Positions 18,317-26,190 of a DNA stretch of 64,000 bases are shown here, one piece after another. The notes under the pieces are model-generated. The model was not told where the DNA came from and did no database searches. It saw nothing but the letters and a program-made list of their open reading frames with translations. Source of the DNA: an uncultured Clostridia bacterium (GTDB lineage Bacteria; Bacillota; Clostridia; Christensenellales; UBA1242). How positions within the stretch are numbered: the stretch's first letter is position 1; every line of letters starts with the position of its first letter. The stretch covers positions 155,975-219,974 of the forward strand of contig CAKVHF010000003.1 of the NCBI GenBank assembly GCA_934748015.1, read 5' to 3'. The position numbers and the translations under genes are program-made.

Positions 18317-18946
18317 CTATTCTATAGAGTTGATTTTTCTAATATATATATTATATGTAGTAATTATTTGCGCTTCATTATTATACTTTTTCAATGTCTG
18401 CATAGCATTTGCTCTGCCAATTTTGCTAAAAAATGGTTGCTTGGCTAAGTTTTCAAATTCAACCTTATCAATTGGCTTGAGATAACTACAATATTTTGTC
18501 AAACCCTTGCTCTCGATTGATCTGTAACTCGCAATATTGTCATTATGTACTTTAGCAAATATCCAAGTATACCCCAACAATGTAGCATGCTCTATGACCG
18601 CATCCAGTAGCATCTTCATTAAGCCGTTACCTCGATAATCAGAATGTACAATATTGAAGCCAATTTCAACCAGTTTAGCAACATCGCAATCTGCTGGAAA
18701 ATCAATCTTTCCTATCAATTTGCCACACTTGTAATCTAGCGAACTTACCCCAACTAATCGATCACTATCCCATAACCCTACGATATAAAATCTAGGGTTG
18801 TTAATCATACCTTTAACACTATCAATATCGTACGGCATCGGAGAGAACCACTCTGGAGTGTCAAGATGTCCATACATATCGATTATTAATTCACAGAATT
18901 TTTCCGCATCACTTTCCTGCAGTTGTTTTATAGTGTAATCTTTCAT
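18317..18946 (-). CDS. GNAT-family N-acetyltransferase
   Basis: A 209-residue acetyltransferase. The acetyl-CoA loop region reads FNIVHSDYRGNGLMKMLLDA, followed by AKVHNDNIASYRSIESKGL, the typical motif A/B arrangement. The substrate cannot be told. I chose the ATG at 18946 (MKDYTIKQL); an in-frame TTG five codons upstream is possible but an AAAGG site lies too close to it. It is the first gene of a two-gene unit with yitT. Confidence 0.85.
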   Translation of the reverse strand: MKDYTIKQLQESDAEKFCELIIDMYGHLDTPEWFSPMPYDIDSVKGMINNPRFYIVGLWDSDRLVGVSSLDYKCGKLIGKIDFPADCDVAKLVEIGFNIVHSDYRGNGLMKMLLDAVIEHATLLGYTWIFAKVHNDNIASYRSIESKGLTKYCSYLKPIDKVEFENLAKQPFFSKIGRANAMQTLKKYNNEAQIITTYNIYIRKINSIE

Positions 18947-19120
18947 TTTCCACTCTACCAACCTTTAGCAATAATTTATAATAAAATATGTATCAAATAG
19001 AAATCACAAATATATTTTTAAGATATTATAGCATAAATCCATAATAATATAAATGAAAAACCATAAAGTAAAAAAATTAGTGTAAACAACATATACAAAA
19101 TTACATCTTGAAACATCTCT

Positions 19121-19270
19121 TGCCGAATATACCTCGGGTGGTCGGCTATCTTAAGCCGAACGGGGTCCCGAGACTAACGAGCGACTAAGAGCGAGGGTTA
19201 GAGACATCGAATGATGTCTGTTGTGGCAACCGCCACAACCAAATCCCTCTACAAGCGATAGACAACAAAA
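19121..19270 (-). repeat. Distal body copy of the tRNA-Ser-linked repeat (A2)
   Basis: This is a nearly identical copy of 19558-19706, differing at only a few bases. Visible hairpins are CTCGGG/CCCGAG enclosing TCGGCT/AGCCGA, AGACATC/GATGTCT and GTTGTGGC/GCCACAAC. The copy lacks the tRNA 3' end and small GGCAT/ATGCC hairpin that its sister has. Confidence 0.85.
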
Positions 19271-19298
19271 TTAGAATATGTAATAAAATATAATATTT

Positions 19299-19480
19299 AT
19301 TTTTGATGATATTGTTCGTTAACACTCACAATGATATTGGCATACTGCCAATGATATTACTCGCCTACGCTCGTAATGAAATAATATTGAACCGACACTT
19401 TTGCGTTAGCAAAAATTTCATTCAACTTGTTGAATATCATTGCGTAGCAATTTCACTGAACCATTAGGTTCAATATCATT
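19299..19480. repeat. Array of short hairpins joined by ATATCATT-like linkers
   Basis: A string of small stem-loops, each flanked by AATGATATT/ATATCATT or ATTTCATT linkers: TTGGCA-tac-TGCCAA, TTTTGC-gtta-GCAAAA, TTCAAC-tt-GTTGAA, TTGC-gta-GCAA and TGAACC-atta-GGTTCA. It separates the two A-type bodies and starts right after the terminator of the A1 unit. No coding frame explains it. Confidence 0.7.
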
Positions 19481-19518
19481 GCAACAAAGAATGCTTTATT
19501 TAAGCGTTTTTTGTTGCT

Positions 19519-19737
19519 TGTCGGAGAGTGAGGGATGTGTCTATATGAGGCATTACATGCCGAATATACCTCGGGTGGTCGGCTATCTTAAGCCGAGCGG
19601 GGTCCCGAGACTAACGAGCGACTGGGAGCGAGGGTTGAAGACATCGAATGATGTCTGTTGTGGCAACCGCCACAACCAAATCCCTCTACAAGCGATAGAC
19701 AACAAAAAAATGGCTAATGTTAGCCATTTCTTTTGAT
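19519..19737 (-). repeat. Proximal tRNA-Ser-linked repeat unit (A1, 219 bp)
   Basis: The unit lies directly downstream of the tRNA-Ser gene on the minus strand. It contains the tRNA's terminator, a body with four or five hairpins, and a second copy of the tRNA 3' end (ATCCCTCACTCTCCG then aCA, 19535-19519). That copy is again followed by a hairpin and T-rich stretch (about 19480-19515). Spacing between the two tRNA-like ends is 219 bp. Homologous units occur at 63483-64000. Confidence 0.85.
19706..19732 (-). terminator. Terminator of tRNA-Ser
   Basis: AATGGCTA pairs with TAGCCATT around a 4-base loop and is followed by a T run on the minus strand, a few bases after the tRNA 3' CCA. Confidence 0.8.
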
Positions 19738-19828
19738 TGGCGGAGAGTGAGGGATTTGAACCCTCGCGACAGTTGCCCGTCCTACATCCTTAGCAGGGAC
19801 GCCCCTTCGGCCTCTTGGGTAACTCTCC
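19738..19828 (-). tRNA. tRNA-Ser (anticodon GCT)
   Basis: A type II tRNA of 91 bases with encoded CCA. The acceptor stem pairs GGAGAGT (5') with ACTCTCC (3'). The anticodon loop is CTGCTAA with GCT at the centre, reading AGC/AGT Ser codons. A long variable arm (around GACGGGCAACTGTC) and the T arm GAGGGTTCAAATCCCTC are present. Confidence 0.97.
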
Positions 19829-20040
19829 GAATAATCTAATATTGCTATTAAATTGTCTTAACCACCAATAGCGAACTGTACATTCTAATGTGATTAACAT
19901 GTGTATTGTATCAAAGTATTTCCTACTTTGTCAATGATTTTTAATAATTAACTATAAAAAAAATCTCTAAGTATTAACTTTTTTATTTTTTGTAAATTAT
20001 TTTATTTTTTTACAAATTTATTAATTTTATTTGTATATTT

Positions 20041-20066
20041 TGTACAAATGTGATAATATTTGTACA
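20041..20066. promoter_or_regulatory. Perfect inverted repeat over the promoter of the DraG-like gene
   Basis: TGTACAAAT (20041-20049) and ATTTGTACA (20058-20066) form a 9-bp inverted repeat with an 8-base spacer. The spacer contains a -10-like GATAAT and a TTGTAT lies about 15 bases further upstream. This looks like an operator for a dimeric repressor; the regulator is not identifiable. Confidence 0.55.
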
Positions 20067-20119
20067 GATTTTGTTCAAAATTACACAACAAATATAAAAA
20101 AACTGGGAGAAAGAAGAAG

Positions 20120-20917
20120 ATGGTAGGGTTTGCTTTAGCGGATATTATAGGAAAAAGAGATGAAATAACAGATGATAGATACAAAATTAATGAGGGTGAT
20201 TACATAACTAAATACACAATAATGACAATTGCCACTATGGATTGGCTTATGAGTGATTGGCATAGCAGTAAACGACTAAACAAAATGTTCTATGAGTATT
20301 ATATTAACTATCCTGACAAGACAGATAAGGTGTATGGGTCTGGACTACATAGTTGGTTGGAAAAAGGTGCACAGTGGTACAGAACCGACTATGGAGCTAG
20401 TTGTGCCGTATGGGCATCTGTTGCTGGGCACAAAGCAACCAACATGAGAGAATTAAAAAGGCTAGTCAAGAGAATAACTAGATGTACACACAATACTGAC
20501 ACTGCCCTGCAATCTAGCGAGATAGTATCAATTGTTATATATTTATGCAAAAAAGGATTTAAAAAAAATAAGATTATAGAGTATCTATACAAAAATTATA
20601 ACTATACAATGTGTGATAATGTAGAAAAAGAAGTTAAGGAACACCAATTTACTAGCAATGCTAAAATTGTTACTTTTCTTGCCCTAGATATATTATTTAG
20701 TAGCAAACAATATAGTGATGCTTGTAAGTTGTGTGGATATCTTAAAGAAAACAAGCAATTAATCTCATGCTTAACCGGCATTATGGCAGAAGCATATTTC
20801 AATACTCCCCTATACAACAACCTAGAACAATTTAAAAGCATTTTTCCTAAAGAGTATTATACAACCCTCAAAGAATTTAAAAAATATAAATTTAGTGCAA
20901 ACACCAATGTAAAATAA
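20120..20917 (+). CDS. Degenerate ADP-ribosylglycohydrolase (DraG)-like protein
   Basis: A 265-residue protein with the helical layout of the DraG family. GFALADIIGKRDEITDD stands where the family has its first Gly-Asp segment, YGASCAVWASVAG where it has the SNGAAMR-like motif, and RCTHNTDTAL where it has LTHxxxxA. The metal-binding Asp pairs are poorly conserved (TDDT-like position reads TKYT), and the C-terminal GxDTDT segment is missing. I chose ATG 20120 (MVGFALAD), preceded by GGGAGAAAGAAG; a TTG at 20060 is possible but gives a Lys-rich extension. Catalysis is doubtful; it may bind ADP-ribosyl groups or be a product of decay. An operator-like repeat overlaps the promoter. Confidence 0.55.
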   Translation: MVGFALADIIGKRDEITDDRYKINEGDYITKYTIMTIATMDWLMSDWHSSKRLNKMFYEYYINYPDKTDKVYGSGLHSWLEKGAQWYRTDYGASCAVWASVAGHKATNMRELKRLVKRITRCTHNTDTALQSSEIVSIVIYLCKKGFKKNKIIEYLYKNYNYTMCDNVEKEVKEHQFTSNAKIVTFLALDILFSSKQYSDACKLCGYLKENKQLISCLTGIMAEAYFNTPLYNNLEQFKSIFPKEYYTTLKEFKKYKFSANTNVK

Positions 20918-20953
20918 TACAATTATTTATATTATAAATGATCAAATAAAAGG

Positions 20954-20993
20954 ACATTAACAATGTGGACTTGCTTTGTTAATGTTTTTTTTA
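20954..20993 (+). terminator. Terminator
   Basis: ACATTAACAA (20954-20963) pairs with TTGTTAATGT (20976-20985) and is followed by a T run. Confidence 0.8.
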
Positions 20994-21010
20994 TTTCTTA
21001 GCAAAAATAC

Positions 21011-21063
21011 TTGCAATCTGGTGTGCAATATATTATAATACAAATAGTTGAACAATTGTTCAA
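21011..21063 (+). promoter_or_regulatory. Promoter and ArsR-type operator of the metal-efflux operon
   Basis: TTGCAA (21011-21016) and TATAAT (21034-21039) are 17 bases apart. Just downstream, TTGAACAATTGTTCAA (21048-21063) is a perfect 16-bp palindrome of the kind bound by SmtB/CadC/CzrA regulators. The ArsR gene starts at 21086, so autoregulation by metal-dependent derepression is expected. Confidence 0.85.
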
Positions 21064-21085
21064 ATATTGTAATAAAGGAAAAATA

Positions 21086-21400
21086 ATGAAAAAAATAAAA
21101 TTAAAAAAGGATAAATATGCTAGTGATGAAACGATAGACAGCATTGCTGAATTGCTTAGTATCTTTGGTGACAGTACTAGGTGCAGAATAATAGCAATAT
21201 TATTCAAATCTCCTAAAAATGTCAGTGAAATAGCGGAAGAACTAAACATGACAGTGTCTGCAATATCACACAGCATCAGGATTTTGCGACAAGCCAAGAT
21301 CGTAAAATCTAAGAAAGAAGGTAGGATTGTAATATACTCGCTTGGCGATGAACATATATTCAAAATTTTTGAAATGGCAAAGGAGCATATAGAAGAATGA
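21086..21400 (+). CDS. ArsR/SmtB-family metal-responsive repressor
   Basis: A 104-residue winged-helix repressor. The DNA-reading helix is in VSEIAEELNMTVSAISHSIR, followed by the wing KSKKEGRIVIYSLGD and a C-terminal helix. Asp/His pairs typical of alpha5 zinc sites are partly present (DEHIFKIFEMAKEHIEE); the N-terminal Cys pair of CadC is absent, so a CzrA-like zinc/cobalt sensor is the best guess. The start is the ATG at 21086 with AAAGGA upstream. It overlaps the next gene by 4 bases (ATGA) and is followed by an HMA protein and a P1B ATPase. Confidence 0.9.
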   Translation: MKKIKLKKDKYASDETIDSIAELLSIFGDSTRCRIIAILFKSPKNVSEIAEELNMTVSAISHSIRILRQAKIVKSKKEGRIVIYSLGDEHIFKIFEMAKEHIEE

Positions 21401-21618
21401 AAAAAACATATAACATGATAGACCTAGACTGTGCAAATTGTGCAATGCGAATGGAATCCAATATATTAAAACTAAACGGAGTAAGAAGTTGCTCTATAAA
21501 CTTCCTTACTCAAAAAATGATTATTGACATAGACGAAGGATTTAACGAACAAGAAGTTATGAAATACGTCAGAAAGACAGTACAAATTATTAATAGCGAT
21601 TGTGATGTGGAGTTATAG
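21397..21618 (+). CDS. Stand-alone heavy-metal-associated (HMA) domain protein
   Basis: A 73-residue ferredoxin-fold metal carrier with the DCANCAMRME loop, whose CxxC binds Zn/Cd/Cu-type ions. In many CadA/ZntA pumps this domain is fused to the N-terminus; here it is a separate gene between the repressor and the pump, with a 4-base overlap at its 5' end. It probably delivers metal to the P1B ATPase downstream. Confidence 0.9.
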   Translation: MKKTYNMIDLDCANCAMRMESNILKLNGVRSCSINFLTQKMIIDIDEGFNEQEVMKYVRKTVQIINSDCDVEL

Positions 21619-21639
21619 TCAACAATAGTAGGTATAATT

Positions 21640-23535
21640 ATGAGCAAAATAAAAAAAAGAACAATAAACCTAATAATTGCAATAATTGCATATTTAATTA
21701 TTACAATAATTGACAAGTTCGTTGTCATCCCCATATATATATCATTACCAATATATATATCGATATATTTATTTATAGGTCACAATATATTAAAAAAGGC
21801 ATTTACTAACATAATATATGGCAAGGTACTGGACGAGAACTTCCTTATGACAGTTGCCACAATTGGTGCTTTTGCCACTGGCGAATTTAGCGAGGCAGTC
21901 CTAGTTATATTATTTTACCAAGTGGGCGAACTGTTCCAAACTTTAGCGGTAAAACGTAGCAGAAAAAATATAGCTAGTCTAATGGATATTAGGCCAGATT
22001 ACGCCAATGTTATGCGTAATGGACAATTATTTGTTGTATCCCCCGAAGAAGTAGAAGTAGGTGAAATTATCGAAATTAAACCAGGTGAAAAAGTACCACT
22101 AGATGGGCTTGTTTTAGAGGGATCTAGCAATCTTAATACATCTATGCTTACTGGAGAGTCACTTCCTACTTCGGTTGAGGCTGGCAAGAATGTAGTAAGC
22201 GGATGCATCAATATTGATGGTGTCTTGCGTGTAGAAGTAACTAAGAAATTTGAAAACAGCACAGTTAACAAAATACTTAATATGGTACAAAATGCATCCG
22301 AAAAAAAGTCAAAGTCGGAGAATTTTATAACCAAATTTGCTAAAATATACACACCTATTGTGTGTGTATTAGCACTAATACTTGCAATCATCCCTCCTAT
22401 TTTCTTAGGAAACTGGTCCAACTGGATATACAGAGCATTATGTTTCTTGGTTGTATCATGTCCATGTGCATTGGTTATATCTATACCTCTAGGGTTCTTT
22501 GCAGGGATAGGCTGTGCTTCCAAGAATGGCATCCTTGTCAAAGGTAGCACTTATATTGAAAAACTAGACAAATTAGACAAAATTGTATTCGACAAAACAG
22601 GTACTCTTACCACTGGTTCACTTACTATTCAAAGTGTTATTCCAGAAGAAAATAAAGCCGAAATACTGAAATTTGCATACATTGCAGAATACAAAAGTAC
22701 TCACCCTATTGCAAAGACAATAATAGACGCAAGCGACAAGTCTGAGATAAGTGGATACAAGTACAAAACGATAATAGGCAAAGGTATAATTGCTGAGAAC
22801 AAAACTGAAAAAATCTTGGCAGGCAATGCAAAGTTTCTGAAAGATAATCATATAAAATTTGACGAAATAGACACCTGCAACACTATAGTATACATTGCTG
22901 TTAACGATAAATATTTAGGTGCTATCACAATAGGCGACAATTTGAAAGAAGAAACAAAATCAGTTATTGCAGAACTGAAGTCAAGAAACATATCCAGCAT
23001 AATCCTTAGTGGTGACAATGATAAGATTGTTAAGAATGTATGTGAAGACATCGGCATAGACAATTATTATAGTGAACTACTTCCTAACGAAAAAATGAAT
23101 AAGCTGGAAGAAATAATCAAGGACGACAATGGTGAAGTTGCCTTTGTTGGTGACGGTATTAACGATTCCCCTAGCCTAATGCGTGCCGATATAGGTATCT
23201 CTATGGGCAAATTAGGCACAGACAGTGCAATTGAGGCATCTGATGTAGTTATTATGAACGACAATCTTAACAAACTTATTGAAGCCAAAAGCATTGCGAC
23301 TAAAACAATGACTGTTGTAAAAGAAAATATAATTTTTGCAATAGGTGTAAAAATAATTATTTTGATATTATCCGCACTCGGTCTAAGCGATATGTGGTTA
23401 GCAATTTTTGGTGATGTAGGTGTATCAATTGTGTGTATCTTAAATTCTATCCGAATGTTAAATTATAATAATAAAAAAGTTAAAAATAAATATGACAAGA
23501 TAAAAAAAAATATATCCGATAATAACAACAAATAA
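21640..23535 (+). CDS. P1B-type heavy-metal ATPase (Zn/Cd/Pb-type)
   Basis: A 631-residue metal-efflux pump of the cytoplasmic membrane. Motifs in order: actuator TGES, transport site SCPCALV, phosphorylation site DKTGTLTT, the STHPIA His-Pro of the N domain, and hinge GDGINDSP. The last helices contain a Lys (GVKIIILIL) and Asp (FGDVGVSIV) as in P1B-2 Zn/Cd/Pb pumps. The N-terminal HMA domain found in most relatives is missing and is encoded by the gene before. The C-terminal tail is Lys/Asn-rich. The operon ends in a bidirectional terminator. Confidence 0.95.
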   Translation: MSKIKKRTINLIIAIIAYLIITIIDKFVVIPIYISLPIYISIYLFIGHNILKKAFTNIIYGKVLDENFLMTVATIGAFATGEFSEAVLVILFYQVGELFQTLAVKRSRKNIASLMDIRPDYANVMRNGQLFVVSPEEVEVGEIIEIKPGEKVPLDGLVLEGSSNLNTSMLTGESLPTSVEAGKNVVSGCINIDGVLRVEVTKKFENSTVNKILNMVQNASEKKSKSENFITKFAKIYTPIVCVLALILAIIPPIFLGNWSNWIYRALCFLVVSCPCALVISIPLGFFAGIGCASKNGILVKGSTYIEKLDKLDKIVFDKTGTLTTGSLTIQSVIPEENKAEILKFAYIAEYKSTHPIAKTIIDASDKSEISGYKYKTIIGKGIIAENKTEKILAGNAKFLKDNHIKFDEIDTCNTIVYIAVNDKYLGAITIGDNLKEETKSVIAELKSRNISSIILSGDNDKIVKNVCEDIGIDNYYSELLPNEKMNKLEEIIKDDNGEVAFVGDGINDSPSLMRADIGISMGKLGTDSAIEASDVVIMNDNLNKLIEAKSIATKTMTVVKENIIFAIGVKIIILILSALGLSDMWLAIFGDVGVSIVCILNSIRMLNYNNKKVKNKYDKIKKNISDNNNK

Positions 23536-23545
23536 GTAGCTAAAC

Positions 23546-23585
23546 AAAAAAGCATGTTACAAATTGATGTGACATGCTTTTTTTA
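23546..23585. terminator. Bidirectional terminator between convergent genes
   Basis: AAAAAAGCATGT (23546-23557) pairs with ACATGCTTTTTT (23572-23583); it ends both the metal pump (+) and the TrxB-like gene (-). Confidence 0.85.
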
Positions 23586-23598
23586 CCCCAAACGGGTC

Positions 23599-24519
23599 TT
23601 ACTTAATATTCCTTATGTATCCAATTGCAAGAATTGCACATATTGCACCATCACTTGTGGCTGTGACTATCTGTCTAAGGTCTTTGGTTCTGATATCTCC
23701 ACAAGCATATACTCCATCAATATTAGTTTTGCAATCACTGCTTACAATGTAGCCGGATTCGTCTATATTTACTTTGCCTGCTACCAACTCTGTGTTAGGG
23801 ACTCTACCTGCAGCAATAAATACACCATCAATGTTGTAACTGGAAATATCTCCTGTCTGAGTATTGACTAATTCCATCTTATCCAATCTGCCATGCCCGC
23901 TTAAGTTTCGTATAACATTGTAAGGAACAATCTTAACACCTTTAGCAACAGCTTCGTCTCTTCTTACATCTGCAACTCTAAATCTGTCCGTTCTATGAAC
24001 CAACATTACACTCTTGGCGATATCTGTGAGATATATTGCATCTACAAAGGCACTTTCACCTCCACCTATTACAGCCACATTTTTGCCTTTGTAGTCATTG
24101 CCGTCTTGTATTGCATTGTAACTAAGTCCATGCCCAGCATATTTATTCTCCAGTTCCGCATTGATCTGCCTAGGCCTAACTCCCATTGCAAGAATTATTG
24201 ACTTGGTATGCAACTTTCTAGACTTAGACTCAACAACCTTTATCACATCATAAATCTCTATATTGGTTACATTTTCTTTGATAATCTCTGCCTTGGTTCG
24301 CTCTAGGTCATCATACATATCGCTGGATAGTTGCTTACCCGAAATACTGCTAACGCCCGGATAATTCTCCACCAAAGTTGTTGTTGCTATCTGACCACCA
24401 AAATCTCCGCCTTCAAATATAGCAACCCTCTTGCCTGCACGAGCCAAATAAATACCAGCGGTTATTCCTGCTGGTCCCCCACCAATTATTACACTATCAT
24501 ATATTTCAAAATTTTCCAT
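23599..24519 (-). CDS. Thioredoxin-reductase-like flavoprotein lacking the CxxC
   Basis: A 306-residue two-dinucleotide-fold flavoprotein with the size and architecture of TrxB: FAD motif IIGGGPAGITAGIYLARAG, NAD(P) motif VAVIGGGESAFVDA and the C-terminal GDIRTKDLRQIVTA. The redox centre that reads CATC in TrxB is NAIQ here (residues 135-138, in GLSYNAIQDGNDYKGK). No other CxxC exists, so it cannot reduce thioredoxin in the normal way. It may be a ferredoxin/flavodoxin-type or other NAD(P)H oxidoreductase. There is no Shine-Dalgarno site; a TACAAT -10 ends 7 bases before the ATG, suggesting a leaderless mRNA. Confidence 0.85.
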   Translation of the reverse strand: MENFEIYDSVIIGGGPAGITAGIYLARAGKRVAIFEGGDFGGQIATTTLVENYPGVSSISGKQLSSDMYDDLERTKAEIIKENVTNIEIYDVIKVVESKSRKLHTKSIILAMGVRPRQINAELENKYAGHGLSYNAIQDGNDYKGKNVAVIGGGESAFVDAIYLTDIAKSVMLVHRTDRFRVADVRRDEAVAKGVKIVPYNVIRNLSGHGRLDKMELVNTQTGDISSYNIDGVFIAAGRVPNTELVAGKVNIDESGYIVSSDCKTNIDGVYACGDIRTKDLRQIVTATSDGAICAILAIGYIRNIK

Positions 24520-24525
24520 ACAACA

Positions 24526-24531
24526 ATTGTA
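24526..24531 (-). promoter_or_regulatory. -10 element placing the TrxB-like start at the 5' end
   Basis: TACAAT (24531-24526) lies 6 bases before the ATG at 24519-24517, with no Shine-Dalgarno motif between. The -35 is weak. Confidence 0.35.
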
Positions 24532-24771
24532 TCATAACGAAACGCTTTTTTAAAAAATATTTTATAACTTTTTTTAAAATATATGTTTTAGTTTCAAAAT
24601 ATAAATAAACTCTTATCTTTTCAATTAAAATAATTGCATTATAGTATTATTATGATCTAATTATCTACTTTATAAGCCACCAAACAAAATAGCAGATGTG
24701 TGTTAGAAATAATGATTTTGCAAAACATAAGGGCGATTTACATTCAATATTGCCCATTTATAGATATTTAT

Positions 24772-24800
24772 TTGCTAAATGCAAATGATAGTGGTAAAAT
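24772..24800 (+). promoter_or_regulatory. Promoter immediately upstream of ktrB
   Basis: TTGCTA (24772-24777) and TAAAAT (24795-24800) are 17 bases apart; the start codon at 24810 would lie 2-4 bases from the transcription start. No Shine-Dalgarno motif is seen, so the mRNA may be leaderless. The rest of the gap 24520-24809 is AT-rich with one weak GGGC/GCCC hairpin near 24731-24755. Confidence 0.45.
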
Positions 24801-24809
24801 TAATATGTT

Positions 24810-26153
24810 ATGACAAACACTAAAAAATTTAGAATATCACCTAGCATACAGATATGTCTAGGCTTTGCAATATTAATACTTCTAGGTGCATTTCTGCTAT
24901 CTCTGCCAATATCCAACCAAGACGGCAAGTGGCTAAATATTGTAGACGCATTATTTACCAGCACCAGCTCGGTGTGCATCACTGGGCTTACAACTGTTAA
25001 GATTGGTTCTCAATTTACACTATTTGGCAAAATAATTATGCTACTGCTTATTGAAATGGGTGCATTAGGTACAATTTCGCTCACATCACTTATACTACTT
25101 ATTCTAGGCAAAAAAATAAACTTAAGCAACCGTGTTGCACTAAAAGAAAGCTTAAACAAAGATACTATACAAGGTGTTGTAAAATTTATAATAAAGATAG
25201 TTGTCATTACACTAATAATTCAAATGTGCGGAACAATATTACTATTGTATAGCACAATCACTTACTATGGCAATTTCTGGAAAGGATTATTTGGTGCAAT
25301 ATTTCTATCAATTTCCGCATTTTGCAACTCCGGCGTTGATCCTTTTGATAACACATCACTTAATAGTCTAGGTGACTTCGCTAGCAACATTACAATGCTT
25401 ATCCCTATTGCCGTTCTTATAATAATTGGCGGAATTGGATTTGTGGTACTGACCAATGGGTTCAAAAACTTTGCAAACAAACAACATAGCAAAGTTGTTT
25501 TGATTACTACTGCCTCTCTTATAATAATCGGTACACTACTATTCCTTATATTTGAATCCTCCAACCCAGACACTATTGGACACATGAGTGCTGGTGATAA
25601 ATTATTGAACTCATTCTTCCAAAGTGTAACCCCTAGAACTGCCGGTTTTGCAGTACTGGATCAATCAAAAATGACTGGCGCAAGCAGAATACTAACTATG
25701 ATACTTATGTTTATTGGTGGATCGCCCAACTCCACTGCGGGTGGAATTAAAACTACAACCTTAGTAATTCTTATATTATTTATGTTCAAAAAGCAAAATA
25801 ACAATGGCGATATTGTACTCAACAACAAAAAAGTAAGTAGCAAAATATTGTTTAAAGCACTTAAAATATTGATATATGTCATATTTGCAATACTTATTAG
25901 TGTCATTGCTATAAGAATAGCGGAACCAGAAATTATATGTACCGAAGCAATATTATTTGAGTGTATATCCGCTATTAGTACAGTGGGATTAACAATGGGT
26001 ATTACCACGTCTTTGACTACATTTAGCCAATTGATTCTAATTGCACTAATGTATGTTGGAAGAGTAGGATTAACAACGATAATTCTTGCCATATCTAGTA
26101 AGAGCGAACCCTGCAATATCGAATACAACAACACTGACATTATAGTTGGATAA
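24810..26153 (+). CDS. ktrB: Potassium uptake channel subunit KtrB/TrkH-type
   Basis: A 447-residue membrane protein with four pore-forming repeats. Filter-like segments are STSSVCITGLTT, SISAFCNSGVDPF, SVTPRTAGFAV and SAISTVGLTMG, as in KtrB. The GGIKTTT loop after the third repeat is present. It forms the pore of a K+ uptake system regulated by KtrA, encoded 37 bases downstream. The start ATG lacks a Shine-Dalgarno site and lies close behind a promoter. Confidence 0.95.
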   Translation: MTNTKKFRISPSIQICLGFAILILLGAFLLSLPISNQDGKWLNIVDALFTSTSSVCITGLTTVKIGSQFTLFGKIIMLLLIEMGALGTISLTSLILLILGKKINLSNRVALKESLNKDTIQGVVKFIIKIVVITLIIQMCGTILLLYSTITYYGNFWKGLFGAIFLSISAFCNSGVDPFDNTSLNSLGDFASNITMLIPIAVLIIIGGIGFVVLTNGFKNFANKQHSKVVLITTASLIIIGTLLFLIFESSNPDTIGHMSAGDKLLNSFFQSVTPRTAGFAVLDQSKMTGASRILTMILMFIGGSPNSTAGGIKTTTLVILILFMFKKQNNNGDIVLNNKKVSSKILFKALKILIYVIFAILISVIAIRIAEPEIICTEAILFECISAISTVGLTMGITTSLTTFSQLILIALMYVGRVGLTTIILAISSKSEPCNIEYNNTDIIVG

Positions 26154-26190
26154 AAAAATCAAAAATTTACTATAAAAAAGGAAATAACTT

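Noticed and set aside
19299..19480. CRISPR-like short repeats
   Set aside because: The linkers are only 8 bases and the intervening parts are self-complementary hairpins, not unique spacers.
19440..19736. A 98-codon plus-strand frame across the tRNA-linked repeat
   Set aside because: It is a chance opening over non-coding hairpins and terminators; the homologous units do not keep the frame.
24520..24810. c-di-AMP (ydaO) riboswitch before ktrB
   Set aside because: The region is short and AT-rich with none of the conserved ydaO segments, and the promoter lies next to the start codon.
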